NCBI GenBank assembly: GCA_002471275.1
Contig: DKPQ01000023.1
Span: 186,001-250,000 of the forward strand
Length of the DNA: 64,000 bases
From: Flammeovirgaceae bacterium UBA7330
GTDB taxonomy: Bacteria > Bacteroidota > Bacteroidia > Cytophagales > Cyclobacteriaceae
Direction: 5' to 3'
The notes under the pieces are model-generated. The model did not search any database and was not told the origin of the DNA. It saw nothing but the letters and a program-made list of their open reading frames with translations. Shown here piece after piece: positions 53,595-62,322 of the stretch (positions are counted from its first letter, which is position 1; the number at the start of each line of letters is the position of its first letter). Position numbers and translations under genes: made by a program.

Positions 53595-56465
53595 ATGAAC
53601 GACACCCCGCAATTCATTGAACAACTGCGAAAGGAAATTTCCGGTGATGTACTTCATGACCCTGCGTCCCTTGGTATGTATGCCACCGATGCCAGTATCT
53701 ATCAGATCAACCCGAAAGTCATCGTCCTACCCAGGAATAAAGATGATGTGAAAAAAGCGATCGCACTGGCCAACGAGTTCAAGGTCACCATCCTGCCACG
53801 TGGTGGTGGAACCAGCCTGGCAGGTCAGACGGTCGGGTCGTCGATGATCCTGGATTTTTCCAAGTACATGAACAACATCCTCGAACTCAATGTGGAAGAG
53901 CAATGGGTACGGGTGGAGCCTGGCAAAGTCCGGGATGTGCTGAACCAGGAGCTGGCACAGCATGGACTCCATTTTGCTCCTGACCCGGCCACTTCCAGCA
54001 GGGCAAATGTCGGTGGTATGGTGGGCAACAACTCCTCAGGCACCAAAAGTGTGATCTTTGGAAAGACAGTAGACCATGTGCTGGAAGCAGATATTATCCT
54101 GGCTGACGGTACGGAATTGAAGCTGGAAGAACTATCCAAAGAAGCTTACCAGGAAAAAGCCAGCCAGTCTGGCAGAGAGGGAAAAATCTATCAGCGCTTC
54201 CAGGAGATCATTAGCGAGCAAAAGGAAGAAATAAAGACCCGCTTCCCGAAAGTGATGCGCCGTGTTGGGGGGTATAACCTGGATGAATTTGTCGATACGG
54301 ATCGATGGAACCTGGCCAAGCTGGTCACAGGCAGTGAGGGTACCCTGGCTGTGACCACAGCACTCAAGCTGAACCTCACTCCGCTTCCCAAACACAAGTC
54401 CGTATGTGTGGTGCACTACCATAAGCTACTCGAAGCGATCAGCTCGGTAGAGCTCATGCTGAAATACAACCCCTCTGCGGTGGAGATCCTGGACGACACG
54501 GTCATCAGGCTGAGTCGAGAAAACCTCACCACCAAACACCATTGTCACTTTCTGGAGGGAGATCCAAAGGCCATCCTGATCGTGGAGTTTTATGGAGACA
54601 ATGAAAAAGATGTTCTGGATCGCCCAAAACAGATGATTGAGGACCTGAAACAACATGCTTTTGGGTATGCATACCCCCTTTTCCCTGATGGGGAATCCTA
54701 TGAAGACGTCTGGGTGATCCGTAAGAAAGGGCTGGGCCTCATGCTGGGGATCAAAGGAGAAAAGAAACCACTACCATTCATTGAAGATGCGGGCATCCCG
54801 GTAGAGCATTTACCCACCTACATCGATGAGGTGCTGAAGGTTTGTGAAAAACACGGCACGCAGGTGGCGATGTATGCACATGCCAGCGTGGGTGTGATCC
54901 ATGTGAGACCTATCCTCGATCTGAGGCAGGCAGAAGATATTGAAAGATTACAAAAGATCACGGAGGAGACCTTCGAGCTGGTGATGAAGTATGGGGGCTC
55001 CTGGAGTGGTGAGCATGGTGATGGGCTGGTGAGAAGTGCCTACAATGAGCGCTTTTTTGGTTCTAAACTCTATGAATCTTTCAGGGAAGTCAAGGCATTG
55101 TTTGACCCGGACAACCTGATGAATCCTGGTAAGATCGTGGAAGCTCAGACCATAGAGAAAAATCTCCGGTATGGGGTGAAGTATCAGGATCAGCAGCTTC
55201 AAACTGAATTCCAATATAAGAAAGAGCAGAGCTTCAGAGAGTCTGTGCATATGTGCACCGGGGTGGGTGAATGTAGAAAGGTTATCGGTGGAACGATGTG
55301 TCCCAGCTTTAAGGCGACCAGGGATGAAGAGCACTCCACCAGGGGCCGCGCCAATGCGCTGCGGCTGGCTATGTCCGGTCAGCTCAAAGCAGAAGGTCTG
55401 GATGGAAAACGTATTCATGAGGCCCTCGACTTATGCCTTTCGTGTAAAGCATGTAAATCCGAATGCCCCAGCAATGTGGACATGGCGAAAATGAAGAGTG
55501 ATGTTTTACAAATGTATTATGACAGGAACGGAACTTCCTTGAGAGACAAACTGATTCGGGATTCTTCCAAAGCTGCCAAAAGACTTTCCGGGGCTTTGTC
55601 CAGTGTCATTAATCCCATCCAAAAGAGTAAGGCATTTCGCAGTGTGATGGAGATGACAGCAGGGTTTGATCAAAGAAGGTCCCTACCTGCTTATGCAAAA
55701 GAACCCTTCTTCAAATGGTTTGAAAAAAACCAGGGCAAATTGACCAAAGGCGATCGGAAGGTCGTGCTCTTTGCCGACACTTACCTCAACTTTCACGAAC
55801 CGAACATTGGTATTTCTGCAGTGGAGTTATTGACATCCTGTGGATATGAGGTAATCCTGGCTAATGTAGGTTGTTGTCAAAGACCCAGGATCTCGCATGG
55901 GTTCCTGAGGGCTGGCAAAAAGGAAGGATTGAAAACACTTCAGGGTCTGAAACCTTACATGGATGAGGGGCTGACTGTTGTCGTTTGCGAGCCCAGCTGT
56001 GCATCAGCATTGAATGATGACCTGCCTGACCTCATAGAGGATGAAGCACTGGCCAGTCAGGCCAAAGCGCAAATCATGATGATCGACATCTTCCTGATGA
56101 AAGAAGTCGAAGAAGGCAAGCTGAACAAACGGTTTCACTCCATTGCTGGTGACATCAAGGTCCATGGGCATTGCCACCAAAAGGCACTATACGGTACCGC
56201 AGCCATGAAAAAGCTTTTGGGCCAAAATGGTCATACCGTCCAGGAAATTCCATCGGGGTGCTGTGGCATGGCCGGTTCTTTTGGTTATGAGAAGGAGCAT
56301 TACAAGCTTTCTGAGAAAATCGGTGAAGAGATCCTGTTCCCGGCTATCAGGGAGATGAAAGATGAATCGCTGGTTGCATGTGGTTTCAGCTGTCGGCATC
56401 AGATAGAACATTTCACCAATGCCAAGCCCAGACATTGGGTGGAAGTGATAAGGGCGAAAGATTAG
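53595..56465 (+). CDS. FAD-linked oxidase fused to Fe-S reductase, D-2-hydroxyacid dehydrogenase (YdiJ-like)
   Basis: 956 residues. An FAD-binding PCMH-type domain (VTILPRGGGTSLAGQTVGSS, VGGMVGNNSSGTKS) and a GlcD-type C-terminal domain (YAHASVGVIHVRP, GGSWSGEHGDGL) lead into a 4Fe-4S ferredoxin-like region with CLSCKACKSECPSNVDM and an earlier MCTGVGECRK, and two CCG-type domains (VGCCQRPR, GCCGMAGSFGYE). The fusion is that of YdiJ and other D-2-hydroxyglutarate or D-lactate dehydrogenases, which pass electrons to the quinone pool at the inner membrane. It is monocistronic and unrelated to the neighbouring signalling genes. The substrate is not certain. Confidence 0.92.
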   Translation: MNDTPQFIEQLRKEISGDVLHDPASLGMYATDASIYQINPKVIVLPRNKDDVKKAIALANEFKVTILPRGGGTSLAGQTVGSSMILDFSKYMNNILELNVEEQWVRVEPGKVRDVLNQELAQHGLHFAPDPATSSRANVGGMVGNNSSGTKSVIFGKTVDHVLEADIILADGTELKLEELSKEAYQEKASQSGREGKIYQRFQEIISEQKEEIKTRFPKVMRRVGGYNLDEFVDTDRWNLAKLVTGSEGTLAVTTALKLNLTPLPKHKSVCVVHYHKLLEAISSVELMLKYNPSAVEILDDTVIRLSRENLTTKHHCHFLEGDPKAILIVEFYGDNEKDVLDRPKQMIEDLKQHAFGYAYPLFPDGESYEDVWVIRKKGLGLMLGIKGEKKPLPFIEDAGIPVEHLPTYIDEVLKVCEKHGTQVAMYAHASVGVIHVRPILDLRQAEDIERLQKITEETFELVMKYGGSWSGEHGDGLVRSAYNERFFGSKLYESFREVKALFDPDNLMNPGKIVEAQTIEKNLRYGVKYQDQQLQTEFQYKKEQSFRESVHMCTGVGECRKVIGGTMCPSFKATRDEEHSTRGRANALRLAMSGQLKAEGLDGKRIHEALDLCLSCKACKSECPSNVDMAKMKSDVLQMYYDRNGTSLRDKLIRDSSKAAKRLSGALSSVINPIQKSKAFRSVMEMTAGFDQRRSLPAYAKEPFFKWFEKNQGKLTKGDRKVVLFADTYLNFHEPNIGISAVELLTSCGYEVILANVGCCQRPRISHGFLRAGKKEGLKTLQGLKPYMDEGLTVVVCEPSCASALNDDLPDLIEDEALASQAKAQIMMIDIFLMKEVEEGKLNKRFHSIAGDIKVHGHCHQKALYGTAAMKKLLGQNGHTVQEIPSGCCGMAGSFGYEKEHYKLSEKIGEEILFPAIREMKDESLVACGFSCRHQIEHFTNAKPRHWVEVIRAKD

Positions 56466-56494
56466 TTGTCAGACTTGGGAAAGGGAAGTCAATA

Positions 56495-56574
56495 GCACAA
56501 GTCTTTTTGACTTGTGCGGCCACGAAATACTAATAGTCCACCAATCGCACAAGTGGAAAACAACTTGCGCGATT
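56495..56574. repeat. Pair of palindromes after the dehydrogenase gene
   Basis: GCACAAGTC-ttttt-GACTTGTGC (56495-56517) is a perfect 9-bp stem. AATCGCACAAGT (56543-56554) pairs, with one mismatch, with ACTTGCGCGATT (56563-56574). GCACAAGT is thus repeated in both. The first stem probably ends transcription of the dehydrogenase gene; the double arrangement is like the palindromic repeats at 12.9-18.2 kb. Confidence 0.5.
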
Positions 56575-56601
56575 AGTAATCTATCACGTTTTGATTAGGT
56601 A

Positions 56602-56609
56602 TATATTTG
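56602..56609 (+). promoter_or_regulatory. -7 promoter element of the alpha/beta hydrolase gene
   Basis: TATATTTG matches the Bacteroidota -7 consensus exactly. It lies only 12 bases before ATG 56621, so the leader would be very short. If correct, it also rules out the TTG start at 56591. Confidence 0.3.
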
Positions 56610-56620
56610 TCTTCACTGCT

Positions 56621-57763
56621 ATGCTAAAAAGGTCATACTGCTTCATCATATTACTCCCGGTTATTTTGTGTTTAAATGCTATTGAATGCAAGGGACAGCT
56701 CAAACCAGCTAATGAACCATGGGATAGAATATCAACCTATTTTTCTCCTCCTGAGATGTATGTTGGAAGATATGGAAAATACAAATCGCCCCTTATATTT
56801 TCAAATGGTGATTCAGTTAAATCGAATGAGGAATGGAAAAAAAGAAGGGAAGAGATCCTTGATTTTTGGCATCAGCAAATGGGGAAATGGCCAGATTTAT
56901 TGAAAAATCAGGAGCTGGAAATCATTGATACTTTGTACAGGGAAAATTTTGTCCAATATCGTGTTCGGTTTTATTGGACGCCCAATGAGCGTACGGAAGG
57001 TTATCTATTGATTCCTGATGGTGAAGAACCTAAGCCCGCCGTCATTACCGTATATTATGAGCCTGAGACGGCTATAGGTAACGGGATTGCCCTCAGGGAT
57101 TTTGCTTATCAACTGACGAAGCGTGGATTTATCACGTTGTCGCTTGGCACGAAAGATGCTTCCGAGGCAAAAAGATATTCAATCTATTATCCGGACGTTG
57201 ATCATGCGGAAGTAGAACCTTTGTCTATGCTTGCATATGCTGCAGCCAATGCCTGGCAGGTATTGTCAAAAGTAGAGGGTGTTGATTCTACCAGAATTGG
57301 CATTATGGGCCATTCATTTGGGGGTAAATGGGCCATGTTTGCATCTTGTCTGTATGAGAAATTTGCTTGTGCTGTCTGGTCTGATCCTGGAATTGTCTTT
57401 GATGAATCCAGAGGGGACATAAATTATTGGGAACCCTGGTATCTGGGATATCACCCGCCCCCCTGGAGGGAGCGAGGGATCATTTCCAATTCCAATCCTG
57501 CAAGGGGATTGTATCCGAAATTAATAGACATGGGAGTTGACCTGACCGATCTTCATGCTTTGATGGCTCCCCGTCCTTTTCTGGTGTCCGGAGGTTCTGA
57601 AGATCCTCCTGAACGATGGCTCGCAATCAATCATGCCATAGCCGTTAACCAGGTATTAGGGTATAAAAACCGTGTTGCAATGACTAATCGGCCAGCTCAT
57701 TCACCCTCAGCAACATCAAATGAACAGGCTTATCTGTTCTTTGAGCATTTTCTCAGACCATAA
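56621..57763 (+). CDS. Secreted alpha/beta hydrolase, acetyl xylan esterase / glucuronoyl esterase-like
   Basis: About 380 residues from ATG 56621 (MLKRSYCFII); the TTG at 56591 would add ten residues ahead of the signal peptide. The signal ends near ECKGQ. The nucleophile elbow is IMGHSFGGKWAM (GxSxG) and a later Asp/Glu plus NRPAHSPS supplies the likely His. The RPFLVSGGSEDPP segment is typical of AXE-like or CE15-like esterases. It would remove acetyl groups or cleave a glucuronate ester on xylan-type glycans. It is monocistronic. Confidence 0.78.
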   Translation: MLKRSYCFIILLPVILCLNAIECKGQLKPANEPWDRISTYFSPPEMYVGRYGKYKSPLIFSNGDSVKSNEEWKKRREEILDFWHQQMGKWPDLLKNQELEIIDTLYRENFVQYRVRFYWTPNERTEGYLLIPDGEEPKPAVITVYYEPETAIGNGIALRDFAYQLTKRGFITLSLGTKDASEAKRYSIYYPDVDHAEVEPLSMLAYAAANAWQVLSKVEGVDSTRIGIMGHSFGGKWAMFASCLYEKFACAVWSDPGIVFDESRGDINYWEPWYLGYHPPPWRERGIISNSNPARGLYPKLIDMGVDLTDLHALMAPRPFLVSGGSEDPPERWLAINHAIAVNQVLGYKNRVAMTNRPAHSPSATSNEQAYLFFEHFLRP

Positions 57764-57934
57764 TGAAGCTGGAACTCCCCATCTGAATAATCACACAAAA
57801 AATATTCGCTTCTTTTTTGATGCTACATAAAGTGCAATTCTATTGACTTATGAGGTTAATCAATTATCCATAAAGTTAATATCAATTAGTGCGGCTTCTG
57901 CTGGATTAATAAATTGATAGAATATCAATAAATT

Positions 57935-58771
57935 GTGGCTATATCATCTAACGTAAAAAAGAATGAAATCACTTATCAAATGATTACTTCATTGAATGAA
58001 AGGTTTATTGATAGTTGGCAGTGGTTGGCCGATTCTATTTACCTCTTGAAGAATTATCGGCAGGAAATTGAAAAATCAAATTACAATAGGAAGGAATCGC
58101 AAATTCAAGTTCTCAATGTTACTATTTTATTGAATCTTGCTGCAACAGTAGAGGGAGCAATCACTAGACACTTAGAAAATAGCATAAGAAAACTTCCTTC
58201 TTATCAAAAATCACATCATCAAGATGATTTCCCAACGGTCAAAATGTTTACAATAACTCTTAAAAGATTGAATCGAGGGTTTAATGAAAAAATTAATGCT
58301 TATAAAGAAATCTTTGACCTCGATTTAAAAGAATCTCGAGATTATAATGCTGTCAATGCTCTTATGAATTTAAGAAATATGTTAGCTCATGGAGGATCAA
58401 TCAGTTATGAAATCAAAGAATTAATTGATTTAAATGAATTAGACGAACAAGGAAAACCAACCAAGCTTGGAGAAAGCTCTGAATTCATATCAAACATAAA
58501 ACCAATACTTAATTACCTAAAAAAAGAACATTTCATCGAACATTCTGACTTAAAAAAGTTATCAAAAGAGATAGGAAGAGATCGAGTTATTTTTTCATCT
58601 AAAGTTGCTGATCACTTTATAGTCCCAGCCCGTAACTTTATTTATTATACATACCAAAAATTAAATCCTTCGAGATTAAATCAAAACCTTGAATACATAG
58701 AAAACATTGGTGAATTTAGACCTCCTATAAATGGACCAGTGAAACTGGTACGAAATAAAGGCAAAAAATAA
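57935..58771 (+). CDS. HEPN-like protein of unknown function
   Basis: 278 residues from a GTG start. The product is helical and charged, without signal peptide. The motif RNMLAH (Arg147 to His152, Rx4H) inside the helix LMNLRNMLAHGGSI fits the catalytic motif of HEPN RNase domains, and the preceding helix (LNLAATVEGAITRHLEN) is the usual partner helix. HEPN proteins occur in toxin-antitoxin, abortive-infection and RNA-processing systems, but also in inactive scaffolds. The gene is clearly more AT-rich than its neighbours, which suggests acquisition by transfer. No antitoxin or nucleotidyltransferase is next to it. Confidence 0.5.
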   Translation: MAISSNVKKNEITYQMITSLNERFIDSWQWLADSIYLLKNYRQEIEKSNYNRKESQIQVLNVTILLNLAATVEGAITRHLENSIRKLPSYQKSHHQDDFPTVKMFTITLKRLNRGFNEKINAYKEIFDLDLKESRDYNAVNALMNLRNMLAHGGSISYEIKELIDLNELDEQGKPTKLGESSEFISNIKPILNYLKKEHFIEHSDLKKLSKEIGRDRVIFSSKVADHFIVPARNFIYYTYQKLNPSRLNQNLEYIENIGEFRPPINGPVKLVRNKGKK

Positions 58772-58865
58772 GCTACAATGATTTGTGCAATGATGTTTAA
58801 TCGACTAGAAATATTGCACTTAAAGTAATATTTTTTTTTTGCTATGACTAGCACATGATTAGCTA

Positions 58866-59228
58866 TTAAAACATCCCATGCTCATTGGGTGAGTCCTTTT
58901 CCATAACCTGTCCCAGATCCCACAATTCAACAATCTTGTCCTTTGGGATTCTGAAGATATGGACCACAGCAATCTGCATCTTGTCCTTAACCACATGGGA
59001 GTGGGTGATAACAGTGTCTCCATCTTCATAGATAAATTTCACCTCCAGTGACCTATTGGGTTCAGTTTTGTTGGCCTCCTCCATTGCGTTCATCAGTGAA
59101 GTCCTGTCTCCTTTGAAATATTGATTATGGTGAATAAAATCGGAAGCTACGAATTTTTCATAGGCTTTTTGAACATCTTCCATTCCGGCCATTTTCAGAA
59201 AAGATGTGGCGATTTCTTTTTTGGTCAT
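58866..59228 (-). CDS. SnoaL/NTF2-like protein
   Basis: 120 residues, cytoplasmic, with the cone-shaped SnoaL fold: helix TSFLKMAGMEDVQKAY, FVASDFIHHNQYFKGD, then strands DTVITHSHVV, AVVHIFRIPKDKIVELWDL and a final NEHGMF. Bacterial members of this group are often called predicted SnoaL-like aldol condensation-catalysing enzymes; the true substrate is seldom known. It sits 44 bases downstream of the sulfatase gene in the same orientation and may be cotranscribed, but it is not an obvious partner. Confidence 0.8.
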   Translation of the reverse strand: MTKKEIATSFLKMAGMEDVQKAYEKFVASDFIHHNQYFKGDRTSLMNAMEEANKTEPNRSLEVKFIYEDGDTVITHSHVVKDKMQIAVVHIFRIPKDKIVELWDLGQVMEKDSPNEHGMF

Positions 59229-59272
59229 GATGCCATGAATTTATAAAGGAATCAATAAATGTCAAAGTAGTT

Positions 59273-60685
59273 TCACTCTACTAAATAACCCGCTCCCCTG
59301 TTAGCTTTCATCAACTCGGATAGCGCCGATATATCCTCTTTGTATTTTTCTTCGCCCACCACATTTTGATTCTCATGGGGATCTGTACCATGATCATAAA
59401 GCATCCTGGCATATAAACTATCATTTTTATTGCGCCATTCTGTATAGTGGTATTGATCCTTCGCAATCGTCAAGCCATTGTACCATTTTGATAAGGCAAA
59501 ATCCTTGTGTGAAGATGCCGGATCCTTCATGACAGACACAAAACTTTGGCCCTGCAAATGATCCGGTAAAGGCAATCCCGCCAACTCACAGATAGTGGGA
59601 AAAATATCTACAAACTCAGCTTTGGTCATGGCTTTCTGACCACCCTTGAATCCGGGAGCAGCCACCATCAATGGGGCATTGATCGAGGTATGGAAATTGC
59701 AATGTTTACACCAGAGCCCATGTTCACCCAGGTTCCAGCCGTGATCACCCCAGAGTACCACGATGGTGTTGTCAGCCAATCCCAACCGCTCTAATTCGTC
59801 CAGTACCAATCCGATCTGCGCATCCGTATAAGAGACACATGCATGGTAACCATGTCTGAGCATCAAAGCAATGGAATCACCAACCGGACCTTCCTGAGGA
59901 ATTCCACTATAGCTTCTCAGCTCCCCAAAATTGTGCATGGCCTGATCAGGTGCATCAGCGGGTCTGTACGGGTTATCAGCCAGTCCGATTTTTTCCGGAT
60001 CATACATATGCCAATACCTTGCAGGAGCATTGAACGGCAGATGAGGTTTTTTAAATCCTACCGCCAGGAAAAAGGGCTCTTCCTTTTCCTTCAGTCTTTT
60101 CAGGTCGCTGATGGCTTTCAGGGCAATTTGTCCATCATGGTAGGCCGAATCCGGGACATCGGCTTTTTCCCAGGCGGGTCCACGCTGTCCTTCTACGGCA
60201 TCCATGGCTGCATTTTCGGGAATCAGAAAATTCCTTCCGGGTCCTTTGGGTCGCCATTCTTCATCCCAGGCACCCACGCAATCACCCTTATGATGGGCTA
60301 CCTTCCCGTTGGTGATGGTATAATATCCATTTGCCTTGAAATGGCTGGGTAATGTGGTCACTCCCGGGGCTTGTTCGTCAATTCGCGTATCAAAAGAGAG
60401 AAACCTGTTCATTGTGGGTCTCAACCCGGTCAGGATACTGGCCCTGGAAGCCCCACATACAGGGATATTACAATAGGCATTGGGGAAAATGGTACCCTTT
60501 GCGGCAAGCCGATCAATATTCGGAGAGATGACACCACTCGCCCCAAAGCTGTTGAGCTCGGGACGCAGATCATCCACGGCAATAAATAATACATTGGGTT
60601 TAACAGCTTCCTTTTCCTGACAACTCAAAAAAGTGACCATTAGAAGGAACGTAAAAACTTTGACGATTTTTGGTTGTTGCATCAT
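59273..60685 (-). CDS. Sulfatase lipoprotein, iduronate-2-sulfatase-like (S1 family)
   Basis: About 470 residues from ATG 60685; ATG 60700 would overlap the upstream gene by 14 bases. The signal ends in FLSC. The formylglycine motif is CGASRASILTG (C-x-A-S-R variant of CxPSR), preceded by the metal pair FIAVDDLRPEL. Other metal or substrate residues are LWGDHGWNLGEHGLWCKH. This pattern resembles iduronate-2-sulfatases and S1 sulfatases that remove sulfate esters from glycosaminoglycans or algal glycans. Maturation of the Cys needs an FGE or anaerobic maturase encoded elsewhere. It ends the minus-strand operon with the apiosidase-like enzyme and the second sulfatase. Confidence 0.88.
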   Translation of the reverse strand: MMQQPKIVKVFTFLLMVTFLSCQEKEAVKPNVLFIAVDDLRPELNSFGASGVISPNIDRLAAKGTIFPNAYCNIPVCGASRASILTGLRPTMNRFLSFDTRIDEQAPGVTTLPSHFKANGYYTITNGKVAHHKGDCVGAWDEEWRPKGPGRNFLIPENAAMDAVEGQRGPAWEKADVPDSAYHDGQIALKAISDLKRLKEKEEPFFLAVGFKKPHLPFNAPARYWHMYDPEKIGLADNPYRPADAPDQAMHNFGELRSYSGIPQEGPVGDSIALMLRHGYHACVSYTDAQIGLVLDELERLGLADNTIVVLWGDHGWNLGEHGLWCKHCNFHTSINAPLMVAAPGFKGGQKAMTKAEFVDIFPTICELAGLPLPDHLQGQSFVSVMKDPASSHKDFALSKWYNGLTIAKDQYHYTEWRNKNDSLYARMLYDHGTDPHENQNVVGEEKYKEDISALSELMKANRGAGYLVE

Positions 60686-60686
60686 G

Positions 60687-62315
60687 TTAATTTGCTTCAA
60701 GTACTAAGATCATATCCTGTTGAGCCTTCTGTGACACCTCGATCAGGTTACCAGACATTTTCACTTGGCCTTTTTTGTGTATCCCTAATACCGGATCAAA
60801 CCATCTCGCTGAATATTCTAATCCCAGTCTATTAATTATTTTGATATCAAGTTGTGATGGAAAATAGACCAAAAGCGTAGTGTAGTCCGGAGACCTAAGC
60901 ATGGAGACAAAAGTATTATACTGATCATCACCCGGCTGATCCACCAATAGCTCCTCATGTGCCGGTGTTAGGTCCCACCAATCAAATCCTTCAAAGAATT
61001 TCTTTGAGTAGGGTACCTGTGTGCCCGCCGGCAACTTCAGACTTTCTGACCAGGTGCTTGTCCAGGGTGCATCCCGGTGATTGAGTATAGACTCCCCTTC
61101 CCTTAACCAGGGCCAGATACCATTGGCGCCATATGTAACACCTGATACGGGAGTTGAAAACAGACTCCACCAGGTTGCTTGTCGCACATCCAATGGTGTG
61201 ACATTTTCATTAATCTCTTCATAGATTGGCTCAAGATTCATGATGGGTTTGGCAGGGAGTCGGTCCCAGTCCTCCACCATTGGTCCTTTATTGATCCAGT
61301 CCACCGTCCCCTGACTTGTGCTATGACTGGATTGGTATCCCAGAATATCGAGCCAGTCCTCCTCCACATAAGCTTTTCCGATCCAGGACCTTCCGTGCGG
61401 ATGCTGAGCTACAATACCCTGATGTTTTCCTTCTTCGAATACTCCTCTGCCAATCTCCTTCCAGTGTTGCTCATACGCTTTGAGATATTCACCATCTCCA
61501 CCCAGGATCCAGACCACCTGGTTGCCACCATATCGTGCTACCATATATTTAGCAAGTAATATTGCTTCCTCATGTGGCAGGTAGTATCCGGGACTCAGAT
61601 ATCTTCCAGTGATCGACGGGAGTGCCCAAAGTAAAACAGGTGCCGCTATGAGCCCATACTCATTGATTCGATCTACTTTCTGGTCAAGTCTTTGAAAAAA
61701 CTCAATATTCAATTCTATACGTCCGGAGCCCGTGAAGGCTACCCGCCCGTCTCTGTCCATGTCCCCACCCCGCCACTGGGTAGTGACAAACTGGATGGTA
61801 TTATAGCCCTTGTTCTTCCTGTCGGTCAGGTATTGGTCCCACTCTTCCTCAGACGACTTTAAGGCACCATTCCAGGCTGTACAGGCCATCCAAAAGAAAG
61901 GTGTTCCATCAGCATAGCTCAAGTGGTACTTCCCTGGATTACGTTTGATGCTGCCTCTTTGGTAGATCTCATGAGCACTTTTACCCACGATGCATTCAAA
62001 TGAACCTGTCTGACCATGTAGGCCGGTATTTTCTTTATCCGAACAGAATGTTTTGTATGTCCATGTCCCTAGCTCATCGGGTACAAACCGGAATTTCCAG
62101 CTATTTCCTCCATCCCAAAAACCGCGGATCGTTTTTTCTCTGCCAGACGGAGAGGTAAATATGGCATCGAAACTGGTAACCCGATAAATTGGATTGTCAT
62201 ATGCCTTGCTACTCTCTAGCAGAATTTCCTTTTTCATCCAGATGGCCGTCTGGGAAATTAACTGACCCGAAGTGAGAAAAAACAATAAGAGAACTGTCGA
62301 AAACCGTATCATCAA
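60687..62315 (-). CDS. DUF5060/DUF4038 glycosidase, apiosidase-like TIM barrel
   Basis: 542 residues with a signal peptide ending near LISQTA. A DUF5060 beta-sandwich (residues 25-110; FWDGGNSWKFRFVPDELGTW) precedes a DUF4038-type TIM barrel (FFWMACTAWNGALKSSEEEW, YNTIQFVTTQWRGGD, QVVWILGGDGEY, YGANGIWPW) and a small C-terminal beta-domain. Members of this group include apiosidases and other retaining glycosidases acting on side chains. The Glu and Asp residues in GGDGE and NLEPIYEE are candidate catalytic sites. It is flanked by sulfatases on both sides, so a sulfated side chain is a plausible substrate (inference). Confidence 0.75.
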   Translation of the reverse strand: MMIRFSTVLLLFFLTSGQLISQTAIWMKKEILLESSKAYDNPIYRVTSFDAIFTSPSGREKTIRGFWDGGNSWKFRFVPDELGTWTYKTFCSDKENTGLHGQTGSFECIVGKSAHEIYQRGSIKRNPGKYHLSYADGTPFFWMACTAWNGALKSSEEEWDQYLTDRKNKGYNTIQFVTTQWRGGDMDRDGRVAFTGSGRIELNIEFFQRLDQKVDRINEYGLIAAPVLLWALPSITGRYLSPGYYLPHEEAILLAKYMVARYGGNQVVWILGGDGEYLKAYEQHWKEIGRGVFEEGKHQGIVAQHPHGRSWIGKAYVEEDWLDILGYQSSHSTSQGTVDWINKGPMVEDWDRLPAKPIMNLEPIYEEINENVTPLDVRQATWWSLFSTPVSGVTYGANGIWPWLREGESILNHRDAPWTSTWSESLKLPAGTQVPYSKKFFEGFDWWDLTPAHEELLVDQPGDDQYNTFVSMLRSPDYTTLLVYFPSQLDIKIINRLGLEYSARWFDPVLGIHKKGQVKMSGNLIEVSQKAQQDMILVLEAN

Positions 62316-62322
62316 TTTAAAA

